Shown in pieces: positions 17,752 through 26,139 of a stretch of 64,000 bases of DNA. The translations under genes were made by a program, and so were the position numbers. Source of the DNA: Candidatus Thioglobus sp. NP1 (GTDB taxonomy: Bacteria; Pseudomonadota; Gammaproteobacteria; PS1; Pseudothioglobaceae); assembly GCF_003326015.1 (NCBI RefSeq), contig NZ_CP023860.1, positions 992,001 to 1,056,000 on the forward strand, in the 5' to 3' direction. The stretch's first letter is position 1. Every line of letters begins with the position of its first letter. Under the pieces are notes generated by a model. It did not search any database and was not told the DNA's origin. It saw only the letters and a program-made list of their open reading frames with translations.

Positions 17752-18834
17752 ATGTCTAATCGAAGTTTGTCGAGTGTTTTGAAGCTCTCGATATTAAGCG
17801 CAGTTTTAGCATTTACGAGTAATGTTTATGCTGATCCTGTTAAAGCTGCTTTCGTATACATTGGACCAACAGGAGATCATGGTTGGACTTTTGCACATGA
17901 CCAAGGTGCAAAATATGTGAAAGAGCAAATGGGTGATGACGTAATCATAACTACTGTAGAGAGTGTTGAAGAAAACTCAGACTCAGAGCGTGTTATTACG
18001 AGTCTTGCTCGTAAAAATGACATTATTTTTACAACGTCATTTGGCTATATGAACCCAACTATTAAGGTTGCAAAGCGTTACCCAGATGTGAAATTTGAGC
18101 ATGCTACTGGCTATATGCTAGAAGATAATGTGTCTGTATATTCAGCCAGATTTTATGAGGGAAGACACGTTATTGGTAAGATTGCGGGAAGAATGACAGA
18201 GACTAATGTTATTGGTTATATTGCATCATTCCCAATTCCTGAAGTAATCCGTGGAATTAACTCTGCTTATCTAGCTGCCAAGTCGGTAAATCCTGATATT
18301 GAAATCAAGATCGTATGGGTTTATTCTTGGTACGATCCAGGTAAAGAGGCTGATGCTGCAAATGCTCTAATTGCTCAAGGTGCTGACATTCTAATGCAAC
18401 ATACTGATTCAACTGCTCCAATGACGGTCGCTGAAGAAAAAGGTATATATGCATTTGGCCAGGCATCTGACATGCGTGAGTGGGGTAAAAATGCTCAATT
18501 AACTGGAATTATTGATGATTGGGGTCCTTATTACTTAGAGCGTGTTCAGGCTGTAGCAGATGGAACTTGGACTTCAACTGATGTTTTCCATGGAGTTGAT
18601 TCAGGAATGGTTAAGTTTGCTCCTATGAATAATTCAATGCCTTTTGAAGTTAGAAATGAAGCTTCAAAAGCAATTATTGATTTGTCAATGGGCGCTATTC
18701 ATCCATTTACTGGGCCAATTAACAAGCAAGATGGCTCACCATGGTTAGCTGAGGGTGAAACACCTCCAAACTATCCTGATCTTCTTACAATGGATTTCTA
18801 TGTAGAAGGTATTGAGGCTAAGTACCCTAACTAA
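17752..18834 (+). CDS. BMP-family substrate-binding protein, copy 1 of a tandem pair
   Basis: This 360-residue periplasmic protein has a signal peptide (hydrophobic core around residues 10-24, cleavage after NVYA before DPVK). The mature part opens with AAFVYIGPTGDHGWTFAHD, a BMP-domain start. Other blocks are VITSLARKNDIIFTTSFGYM and SDMREWGKNAQLTGIIDDWG. A strong AAGGAG precedes the ATG. It is the cognate receptor for the permease/ATPase set upstream. It is nearly the same as the next gene and different from the 1422-2456 protein, so this operon carries two versions of its receptor. Confidence 0.93.
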   Translation: MSNRSLSSVLKLSILSAVLAFTSNVYADPVKAAFVYIGPTGDHGWTFAHDQGAKYVKEQMGDDVIITTVESVEENSDSERVITSLARKNDIIFTTSFGYMNPTIKVAKRYPDVKFEHATGYMLEDNVSVYSARFYEGRHVIGKIAGRMTETNVIGYIASFPIPEVIRGINSAYLAAKSVNPDIEIKIVWVYSWYDPGKEADAANALIAQGADILMQHTDSTAPMTVAEEKGIYAFGQASDMREWGKNAQLTGIIDDWGPYYLERVQAVADGTWTSTDVFHGVDSGMVKFAPMNNSMPFEVRNEASKAIIDLSMGAIHPFTGPINKQDGSPWLAEGETPPNYPDLLTMDFYVEGIEAKYPN

Positions 18835-18855
18835 TAATTTAATTAGTTAAATAAT

Positions 18856-18895
18856 AATCGCATCCTGAGTTAATCTCAGGGCGCGATTTTTTTTG
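18856..18895 (+). terminator. Intergenic terminator between the two BMP copies
   Basis: A hairpin with inner stem CCTGAG (18864-18869) and CTCAGG (18875-18880), and outer pairing of AATCGC with GCGATT, is followed by a run of eight T (18887-18894). It would limit read-through to the second copy. Confidence 0.8.
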
Positions 18896-18938
18896 TTTGA
18901 AATTAAAATTTATTCTCTTATTTAAAAGGAAAGTTAGT

Positions 18939-20021
18939 ATGTCCAATCGTAGTTTTTTGAGTATTTTGAAACTTTTAATTTTAAGTGTAGTTTTAGCATT
19001 TACTAGTAATGTCTATGCTGACCCTATTAAAGCTGCTTTTGTATATATTGGTCCAACAGGAGATCATGGCTGGACTTATGCACATCATCAAGGAGCCCAA
19101 TATGTTAAGAAAATGATGGGTGATGACGTTATGATTACGGAAATTGAATCTGTTCCTGAAAATTCCGACTCAGAGCGTGTTATTACGAGTCTTGCTCGTA
19201 AAAATGACATTATTTTTACAACGTCATTTGGCTATATGAACCCAACTATTAAGGTTGCAAAGCAATATCCTGATGTGAAATTTGAGCATGCTACTGGCTA
19301 CATGTTAGAAGATAACATTTCAGTCTACTCTGCAAGATTTTATGAGGGAAGGCACGTTATTGGTAAGATTGCGGGAAGAATGACTAAAAGTAACATTATT
19401 GGTTATATTGCCTCGTTTCCAATTCCTGAAGTAATCCGTGGCATTAACTCTGCGTATTTAGCGGCTAAGTCGGTTAATCCTGACGTTTCAATAAAGATTG
19501 TTTGGGTATACACATGGGAAGATCCGGGTAAAGAAGCAGATGCTGCCCGCGCTTTAATTGCCCAAGGTGCTGATATTTTAATGCAACATACTGCCTCTAC
19601 ATCACCAATGACGGTCGCTGAAGAGAAAGGTATATATGCATTTGGTCAGTCATCTGATATGCGTGAATGGGGTCAAAATGCACAGTTAAGTGGAATCATT
19701 AATGACTGGGGGCCATACTACCTTGAGAGAGTTCAAGCTGTTGCGAATGGAACGTGGGCATCAGCTAATGTTTTTGACGGCGTTCAACAAGGTATGGTTA
19801 AATTTGCTCCAATGAACCAAAATATGCCTACTGATGTTAAAAATGAAGCTATGAAGGCAATTATTGACTTATCTATGGGTGCAATCCATCCATTCACTGG
19901 GCCAATTAACAAGCAAGATGGCTCTCCGTGGTTAGTGGAGGGTGAAACACCTCCAAACTATCCTGATCTTCTTACTATGGATTTCTACGTAGAAGGAATT
20001 GATAGTAAATATCCTAACTAA
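18939..20021 (+). CDS. BMP-family substrate-binding protein, copy 2 of a tandem pair
   Basis: This is a 360-residue paralogue of the preceding gene with the same signal peptide design and domain. The ATG at 18939 (AAAGGAAAG upstream, protein starting MSNRSFLS) matches the start of copy 1; an in-frame TTG at 18897 lies inside the terminator region and is unlikely. A 97-base block, 19167-19263, is identical to 17980-18076 in copy 1, while the surroundings differ at many third positions. Differences cluster in loops such as GWTYAHHQGAQ, so ligand preference may have shifted. It ends four bases before a convergent gene. Confidence 0.93.
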   Translation: MSNRSFLSILKLLILSVVLAFTSNVYADPIKAAFVYIGPTGDHGWTYAHHQGAQYVKKMMGDDVMITEIESVPENSDSERVITSLARKNDIIFTTSFGYMNPTIKVAKQYPDVKFEHATGYMLEDNISVYSARFYEGRHVIGKIAGRMTKSNIIGYIASFPIPEVIRGINSAYLAAKSVNPDVSIKIVWVYTWEDPGKEADAARALIAQGADILMQHTASTSPMTVAEEKGIYAFGQSSDMREWGQNAQLSGIINDWGPYYLERVQAVANGTWASANVFDGVQQGMVKFAPMNQNMPTDVKNEAMKAIIDLSMGAIHPFTGPINKQDGSPWLVEGETPPNYPDLLTMDFYVEGIDSKYPN

Positions 20022-20025
20022 GGTT

Positions 20026-21663
20026 TTAAATTTTTTGCTTCCAACCTGACTCTAAAATTTCACCTGAAGCAATTAAAATTGGATATGCAACAGAAGATAA
20101 TAGACTATTTATTTTTTTATAATCACGAATTACATCTATATGCATAGAGCTGGTTTCAAGACTATCAGCCATTCCTTTTCCAATTCGTTGAAGATGCTTT
20201 GAAACAGATCTTTTCTCAAGTTTATGTAGTTCTTGTTTTTTTTCATAGAGAACTTTTGCAAGTTCACAGTCATCAGAAACAAAGGTATTAATAGCAAGAT
20301 CATAATTAGAGCATACGACCTCATGAATAGAGATAATCTCATTTAATCCTTCTTTTGAAAAATGTATATGCTTGTCAATTTTTTTCCCAGAAATTTCCAT
20401 TAAGCTACTATTGACAATATCACCAATATGCTCCATATTAGTTGTAAAGTTAAGAATATTTAAAGCTTTTTGTGTTTCTAAAGGAGTTAGTTCTTCTTGT
20501 AAGATTCTTGCAATATATAGTTTGATTGAATCAAATAGAGAGTCAACTATATCTTCATTTCTTATGATTTCATCACGCAATGAAATATTATCATCTTGTA
20601 AAACTGTTAGAGAAGATAGAACCATTTTTTGTGAAATTTCAGCCATATGGATTGCCTCTCTTTTGGCACTTGCAAGAGAGATAGCTGGCATCGAAAAATC
20701 TTTTAATTCTAAAAACCTTGGAAAATCTAGTTTCTTTTCTTCTCGAGATGAAAATAGTTTTTTTGCTAAGGTAATAAGATTTTTAGAAAAAATAATTCCA
20801 ATGAATGCAACTATTAAATTTAGAGATAAGTGATATATAGCTGGAAATAATTCGATAGAAATATACTTCAAGGCGAAAATAGAAACAAAATCAACAAATG
20901 GGTAGAAGGCAGCAATGCAAATAACCCTAACAATAAGATTTGCCAATATAGGTGTTAACTCTAATATAGAAGCTTTCCAATTAGAAATAAGAGGTAATAA
21001 GCCACTACCTAAGTTTGCACCTAATACCAAATATAAACCCTCATTTAAGCCAATAACACCAGTAGCAAGGAAGCTAACTGATAATAGGACAATTGCTAAG
21101 CTTGAATATGAAAGATAGGTAAGTATCAAAGCTAGAAGAACAAAAAATACTGGTTGATTTTCAAAGATTAAAAGAAGCTCTGTAAATTGTTTAAATTCTG
21201 ATAATCCACCAGCCGTTTTAGTAATTAAAGAAAGTGCAAAAAGAATTAATCCAAGACCACTTATTGCCCTGAAAACATTTTGCCATTTATTTATTTTAGA
21301 ACCAATAAAACCAAAAACACCAACTGCCAATAGAAATGGTGCAAGAGTTGTAAATTTTTGCGATGCTATAAGAACTGCTACTGATGTTCCGACATCAGCT
21401 CCAAGCATAGTAATAAATGCGCTACTGACACTAATAAGACCTTGCCCAGTGAATGATGCTGAAATTAAAATAGCTGCAGTGCTGCTTTGCAATAAGGCGG
21501 CAACTAATAATCCAGATGTGAATGCTGGTAAAACTTTTCCTTCTGAGCGTCGTGCTAATCTCTTCAAACTATTACCATAAGAGCGCATAACTCCTGTTCG
21601 GACCATTCTTAAACCCCATAATAATAAAGCTATAGATCCTAAGAGCTCAATTAAAAGAGTCAT
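20026..21663 (-). CDS. Na/Pi cotransporter family protein with PhoU-like C-terminal domain (NptA/YjbB type)
   Basis: This 545-residue protein has an N-terminal PNaS domain of about eight membrane segments (to roughly 300) containing the hallmark AALLQSSTAAILISASF. The matching motif of the second repeat is degenerate (YLSYSSLAIVLLSV). The C-terminal 200 residues are helical and PhoU-like (MEHIGDIVNSSLMEI). E. coli YjbB, of the same design, can export phosphate. Its start overlaps the end of glpD by four bases, so it is co-expressed with G3P oxidation; disposal of phosphate released from G3P is a plausible role, uptake the alternative. Confidence 0.87.
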   Translation of the reverse strand: MTLLIELLGSIALLLWGLRMVRTGVMRSYGNSLKRLARRSEGKVLPAFTSGLLVAALLQSSTAAILISASFTGQGLISVSSAFITMLGADVGTSVAVLIASQKFTTLAPFLLAVGVFGFIGSKINKWQNVFRAISGLGLILFALSLITKTAGGLSEFKQFTELLLIFENQPVFFVLLALILTYLSYSSLAIVLLSVSFLATGVIGLNEGLYLVLGANLGSGLLPLISNWKASILELTPILANLIVRVICIAAFYPFVDFVSIFALKYISIELFPAIYHLSLNLIVAFIGIIFSKNLITLAKKLFSSREEKKLDFPRFLELKDFSMPAISLASAKREAIHMAEISQKMVLSSLTVLQDDNISLRDEIIRNEDIVDSLFDSIKLYIARILQEELTPLETQKALNILNFTTNMEHIGDIVNSSLMEISGKKIDKHIHFSKEGLNEIISIHEVVCSNYDLAINTFVSDDCELAKVLYEKKQELHKLEKRSVSKHLQRIGKGMADSLETSSMHIDVIRDYKKINSLLSSVAYPILIASGEILESGWKQKI

Positions 21664-23234
21664 GCTACATCCACCTCTTTTTTAGCTGAGGTATTATTTA
21701 CCTTTACAGATTCTTCTTCATTGTATTTTTTTATAAATAAATCAAGTTTCTTTAATCCTTTATCAGAAATTGATAATCCAAGTTTTGAGCGTCTAAATAA
21801 AATATCATTAGATGATTTTGCCCATTCTTTTTCGAGTAAATAAATTACTTCAATTTCGTATAATCCGGCTCCAAAATGCTCACCTAATGATTGAGTATCT
21901 TGACAATCTCCAAAAATATCAAATGAAATTTGTCCATAGGACCTAATAAGTCTTTTAATAATTTCATTTGAAAGAAAGTTATATTTTTTCTGAAGATTTG
22001 ATTCTAAATTAGATAACATTGAGATCTTAAATTCACCTCCAGGTAGGCTTGAAGTTTCTGTCCATGGATTGCCCTGTTTACCTAAAAAGCCCTCAATATG
22101 CTCTAAAATTGCTTCTGATAATTTACGATAGGTAGTTATTTTTCCACCAAATATATTAATCATTAAAGAGTAATCATATTCTTTTGCCGTAATAACGTAA
22201 TCTCTTGTTACCTCCTGAGCTTTACTGGCTCCATCATCATAGAGAGGCCTAACACCAGAGTAGCTCCATACTATATCTTCAGTACTAATAGACTTTTTTA
22301 GATAACTACTTGCCGATTCACATATATATTTTTTTTCTTCCTCAGTAATCTGAACTTTGCCAGCTGAACCTTTATGCTCAATATCTGTAGTTCCAATCAT
22401 TGTAAAACTATCTTCGTATGGAATTATGAAGAAAATGCGCCCATCTTTATTTTGACAAATATAAGATTTATCATGATCATATAGCTTATTAACTACAATA
22501 TGACTTCCCCTTATAAGCCTTACATTTTTTGAATTTTTAACTTTAAATGAATCCTTAAGAACTTCATCAATCCAAGGACCAGAGGCATTAACAAATGTTT
22601 TTGATTTAACTCTATTTACTTCACCAGTTAATGAATCTTCAGTGGTAATAATCCATAAACCATTGTCGCTTTCTACATTTATAACTTTTGTATAATTTTT
22701 TAATTGAGCTCCTTTTAATCTTGCATCAACAGCATTTAATATAACAAGTCTTGAGTCATCGACCCAACAATCTGAATACTCAAATCCAGAATTAAAAGAA
22801 TCTTTTAGTGGAGATGGTTTTTGCTGATTTAAAAGGTTTACATTTTTTGTCCCTGGCAAAATTTTCCTAAAACCTAGATGGTCGTATAATGCAAGACCTA
22901 GTCTAAGAAACCACTTAGGCCTCATTCCTTTTGAATGAGGAAGAATAAATCGCATTGGCCAAATTATATGAGGCGCCATATTTAATAAAATTTCTCGTTC
23001 CTTAAGTGATTCTTGAACTAATCGAAATTTATAATGTTCAAGATAACGGAGTCCTCCATGAATTAATTTAGTCGAAGCTGATGAAGTCCCTGAGGCAAAG
23101 TCATTCATTTCACATAAACAGACTGAATAGCCCCTTCCTGCTGCATCACGAGCTACACCTGTTCCATTTACGCCACCTCCAGCTATAAAAACATCATAAA
23201 TTCTTTCAGTTTTTTTGGATATTGATTCAGACAT
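21660..23234 (-). CDS. glpD: Aerobic glycerol-3-phosphate dehydrogenase
   Basis: This 524-residue FAD enzyme opens with the dinucleotide-binding motif FIAGGGVNGTGVARDAAGRG (about 15-34), followed by FASGTSSASTKLIHGGLRYL, typical of GlpD. Later blocks include VNASGPWIDEVL, GTTDIEHKG and YSGVRPLYDDG, then a C-terminal DAO_C helical domain. It oxidises G3P to dihydroxyacetone phosphate at the membrane and reduces quinone. It lies after a HAD gene and before a PNaS transporter on the same strand, divergent from a GlpR-like repressor and Ugp-type importer. Confidence 0.95.
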   Translation of the reverse strand: MSESISKKTERIYDVFIAGGGVNGTGVARDAAGRGYSVCLCEMNDFASGTSSASTKLIHGGLRYLEHYKFRLVQESLKEREILLNMAPHIIWPMRFILPHSKGMRPKWFLRLGLALYDHLGFRKILPGTKNVNLLNQQKPSPLKDSFNSGFEYSDCWVDDSRLVILNAVDARLKGAQLKNYTKVINVESDNGLWIITTEDSLTGEVNRVKSKTFVNASGPWIDEVLKDSFKVKNSKNVRLIRGSHIVVNKLYDHDKSYICQNKDGRIFFIIPYEDSFTMIGTTDIEHKGSAGKVQITEEEKKYICESASSYLKKSISTEDIVWSYSGVRPLYDDGASKAQEVTRDYVITAKEYDYSLMINIFGGKITTYRKLSEAILEHIEGFLGKQGNPWTETSSLPGGEFKISMLSNLESNLQKKYNFLSNEIIKRLIRSYGQISFDIFGDCQDTQSLGEHFGAGLYEIEVIYLLEKEWAKSSNDILFRRSKLGLSISDKGLKKLDLFIKKYNEEESVKVNNTSAKKEVDVA

Positions 23235-23255
23235 AAATTTTGAGTGAAAACCAAA

Positions 23256-24047
23256 CTATTTATCTAATAAATAGTTTGCAAGTTCGACAAACCCCTCCCC
23301 AGAATGATGTGATGTTATATATTTTGGAAGTTCATCAATTTCATCCATAAAGTCTCTTACATTTGCTACTCCAACTGATTGATCAAAATATCCAAACATC
23401 ATAGAGTCATTTGGTGAGTCACCAATAAAGAGAACTTTTTTTTGTAAATCTGAATCAATCATTCCAAAATTTTGTTGAAGGGTCTTTATAGTTGTATTAA
23501 GTTTATTGTGATTACCAATCCAACAATTTACATGGATTGAACTTACTTTTGCAGTTGCACCAGCCTTTATTGCAATATTAACAATTTCTTTAATATTACT
23601 AGTTGAAAGCCTAGGTACATCCTCAGCAAAATCAATTGCTAAATCTGTTTTTCTATAGTCTTGATCAGAGGCTAGGGCAGATCCAGGAATCGTATCAAGA
23701 ACAATTTTTTTGATTTTTTGAAGGGTTTTTTTATTATTAGTTCGCTCTTTTTCACTCTGGCTATAAGTGTGTAGCATTTTTTTAGATTGATGGTTGTAGC
23801 TAAAGAAAAAGGCACCATTTTCTCCAACAACTCCATTTACTGGCCACATTCTTGCAATATGATCACACCAACCCGCACATCTCCCAGTAACTGGAATAAC
23901 AATATATCCAGCATCAGATAATCTTTCTAGTGCACTATATGAACTACTTTTTAAGCTTCCATCAGTAGTTATAGTGTCATCTATGTCAGTAAGAATGATT
24001 TTAATTTCATCCATTTGTTGTCTAGACATAATTGAAAGTTTATGCAT
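23256..24047 (-). CDS. HAD-superfamily (Cof/IIB type) phosphatase
   Basis: This 263-residue protein has HAD motif I in ILTDIDDTITTDG (about 18-30), the threonine motif II in IPVTGRCAGWC, and the C-terminal motif FIGDSPNDSMMF. The cap between them is of the IIB type, as in sucrose/mannosyl-3-phosphoglycerate phosphatases and Cof proteins. A good AGGAG precedes the ATG at 24047. It is the first gene of the operon with glpD, so a phosphorylated glycerol derivative is a reasonable substrate guess, but the substrate cannot be read from the sequence. Confidence 0.85.
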   Translation of the reverse strand: MHKLSIMSRQQMDEIKIILTDIDDTITTDGSLKSSSYSALERLSDAGYIVIPVTGRCAGWCDHIARMWPVNGVVGENGAFFFSYNHQSKKMLHTYSQSEKERTNNKKTLQKIKKIVLDTIPGSALASDQDYRKTDLAIDFAEDVPRLSTSNIKEIVNIAIKAGATAKVSSIHVNCWIGNHNKLNTTIKTLQQNFGMIDSDLQKKVLFIGDSPNDSMMFGYFDQSVGVANVRDFMDEIDELPKYITSHHSGEGFVELANYLLDK

Positions 24048-24122
24048 TTATAACTCCTAGCTTAAAGAATTGTTCAGTTTTTATTTTTTTCTAAGTAAGA
24101 AAAGTAGTATTCCAACATATAT

Positions 24123-24138
24123 ATGTTCATATGAACAT
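24123..24138. promoter_or_regulatory. GlpR-like operator, perfect 16-base palindrome
   Basis: ATGTTCATATGAACAT is a perfect palindrome closely resembling the known GlpR operator pattern (TGTTCG..CGAACA). It lies 76 bases upstream of the HAD/glpD operon start. A TATAAT on the minus strand (24142-24137) overlaps its edge, so bound repressor would block that operon. Confidence 0.65.
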
Positions 24139-24247
24139 TATATTTAAATATTCTATCATTATAAGGCTTTATTGAGCTATATTTTGATATTTTTATTCAT
24201 TTGATAAAAATTAATCTTCATTTTTATATAAATATGGTAGAATCTTT

Positions 24248-24259
24248 GTTCAAGTGAAC
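24248..24259. promoter_or_regulatory. Second GlpR-like site at the repressor gene start
   Basis: GTTCAAGTGAAC has GTTCA/TGAAC arms matching the core of the palindrome at 24123. It lies just downstream of a possible -10 box TAGAAT (24238-24243) and 17 bases before the repressor ATG, which suggests autoregulation of the repressor-ugp operon. Confidence 0.5.
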
Positions 24260-24275
24260 TATAAATATTTAATAA

Positions 24276-25049
24276 ATGGACTTAACTGCCCGTCAAGCTG
24301 AAATTTCAGACCTTCTTCGTCAAGAAGAATTTATTGCTGTTGAAAGTCTAGCCGAAAGATTTGATGTAACAACTCAAACTGTTAGAAGAGACATCAATGC
24401 ATTATGTGATTTTGGTCAAGCTAGAAGAAGGCATGGTGGAGTTGAGCCTTTATCAACTGAGGGTAATCTTGCATATGGAACAAGACAAGTTCTCAATAGG
24501 GTAGCAAAAAGAGCAATTGCTAAAAACGTTGCTCGCTCAATTCCTGATGGAAGCTCTATATCACTTGGGATTGGAACAACTCCTGAAATGGTTATGAGGG
24601 CTTTATTAAGCCATAAGGATTTGAAAATATACACTAATAATATAATTATTGCTCAAACTGCTAGTGCCAATGCAAGTTTTGAAGTTTATTGCTCTGGTGG
24701 CCGAATTAGAAGTGGTGATTTTGATATGCTTGGAAGCCCTGTTGAAAGTTTTTTTAATTCCTATAAAACAGACTTTGGTGTTTTTGGAGTTGCTGGTGTA
24801 GATATGGATGGAGTTCTTTTAGATTTTTATGACGAAGAAGTAAAGATCAGAAGGGTTATTGTTGAAAATTGTAGAGAAGGTCTCCTAGTATTGGACCATG
24901 AAAAATTTGGAAGAACTGCACATGTAAGAGGAGGACAAATACAAGACGTAGCAAAAGTTTTCTGTGATCAATTACCTCCTAAAGAAATACAACAACTGAT
25001 TAATGATTCTGATTCACAATTAATCATTTGTGAGGAGGAAGAGCTTTGA
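24276..25049 (+). CDS. glpR: DeoR/GlpR-family transcriptional repressor
   Basis: This 257-residue protein has an N-terminal DeoR helix-turn-helix (DLTARQAEISDLLRQ, then ERFDVTTQTVRRDINALC near 26-45) with ARRRHGG after it. The C-terminal DeoR sensor domain includes SISLGIGTTPEMV and VFGVAGVDMDGVLLDFYDEE. These are features of the GlpR subgroup, which responds to G3P. It is divergent from glpD, has GlpR-like palindromes in front, and overlaps the Ugp-type ATPase gene by four bases. Together these strongly support glycerol-3-phosphate control. Confidence 0.88.
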   Translation: MDLTARQAEISDLLRQEEFIAVESLAERFDVTTQTVRRDINALCDFGQARRRHGGVEPLSTEGNLAYGTRQVLNRVAKRAIAKNVARSIPDGSSISLGIGTTPEMVMRALLSHKDLKIYTNNIIIAQTASANASFEVYCSGGRIRSGDFDMLGSPVESFFNSYKTDFGVFGVAGVDMDGVLLDFYDEEVKIRRVIVENCREGLLVLDHEKFGRTAHVRGGQIQDVAKVFCDQLPPKEIQQLINDSDSQLIICEEEEL

Positions 25050-26083
25050 GTGCAATAGAAGTCAAAAATCTATCAAAAAGCTGGGCAGAAATTGATGCAG
25101 TTAAAAATGTATCTTTTAAAGTCCCAGAGAAATCCTTTACAGTTTTATTAGGCCCATCAGGATGTGGTAAGTCAACAATTCTTAAAATGTTATCAGGCCT
25201 TGAAAATGTAACCTCAGGAAATATTAAAATTAAAAACCATGATGTAACCGATCTTGAGGCCTCTAAAAGAGGAGTCTCTATGGTATTTCAATCATATGCT
25301 CTATTCCCTCACTTAAATGTCAAAGAAAATATCCAGTTTGGTTTAAAAGTAAGAAAAGTGCCTCTTAATGAACGTGAAAAACGTGTGGCAGAGGCGGCTA
25401 AAGCGGTTGGGCTATCTGATTTACTAGATAGAAAGCCTGCAAATTTATCAGGTGGACAGCGCCAAAGGGTTGCCTTGGCTCGTTCAATCGTTTCTGATCA
25501 ATCAGTTTGTTTAATGGATGAGCCATTATCAAATCTGGATTCCAAATTACGTGCAGAGATGAGAGATGAAATTCGTGACCTTCAGCAAAGATTGGGTTTA
25601 ACTGTTGTTTATGTCACACATGATCAGGTGGAGGCAATGTCTATGGCTGATCAAATTATTTTGCTTAATGCTGGTGAAATTATTCAAAAAGGTGCGCCTG
25701 AGGAGATATATAACAATCCTAATAGTATTTTTAGCGCTCAATTTATTGGACTTCCTCCAATGAATATTTTAAAACTAAAAAATATTGATGAGGCAGCTCT
25801 TAGTAAAGAAAATAATAACAAAATTAAAGCTTGTAAAGATCCTATTAATCTTGGCATAAGACCTGAGCATATTACTTTCTCAGAAAAAGGATTACCCGTT
25901 ATTGTCAAAGGCATAGATTACTTTGGTGGAGAGACTGTTTTTAAAATCAGTCATCTAGACCAAGTTTTCTTTCTACGTGAGCCTAGACAGCCAAAAATTA
26001 ATCTGAATGATAAGCTAAATATTAGCTGGAATTCAGATGATATGCATTTGTTTAAAAAAAATAATCAACGTATAACTTCGTAG
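25046..26083 (+). CDS. ugpC: Ugp-type ABC importer ATP-binding protein
   Basis: This is a 345-residue MalK/UgpC-class ATPase: LLGPSGCGKST (Walker A, near 33-43), MVFQSYALFPHL, LSGGQRQRVALARSI (signature) and VCLMDEPLSNLD (Walker B), then a shorter C-terminal TOBE region. The start is TTG at 25046, overlapping the repressor stop; GAGGAGGAAG directly upstream supports it. It would energise the G3P-type importer encoded downstream. Confidence 0.92.
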   Translation: MSAIEVKNLSKSWAEIDAVKNVSFKVPEKSFTVLLGPSGCGKSTILKMLSGLENVTSGNIKIKNHDVTDLEASKRGVSMVFQSYALFPHLNVKENIQFGLKVRKVPLNEREKRVAEAAKAVGLSDLLDRKPANLSGGQRQRVALARSIVSDQSVCLMDEPLSNLDSKLRAEMRDEIRDLQQRLGLTVVYVTHDQVEAMSMADQIILLNAGEIIQKGAPEEIYNNPNSIFSAQFIGLPPMNILKLKNIDEAALSKENNNKIKACKDPINLGIRPEHITFSEKGLPVIVKGIDYFGGETVFKISHLDQVFFLREPRQPKINLNDKLNISWNSDDMHLFKKNNQRITS

Positions 26084-26139
26084 GTATGTTGATAATTGCA
26101 AATGAAAAAAACTACGATTATTAATAACGAGGAGAAAAT

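Noticed and set aside
20372-20833. 153-codon antisense frame inside the Na/Pi transporter gene
   Set aside because: It is the mirror of the helical PhoU-like domain; low-complexity Ser/Ile composition and no start signal.
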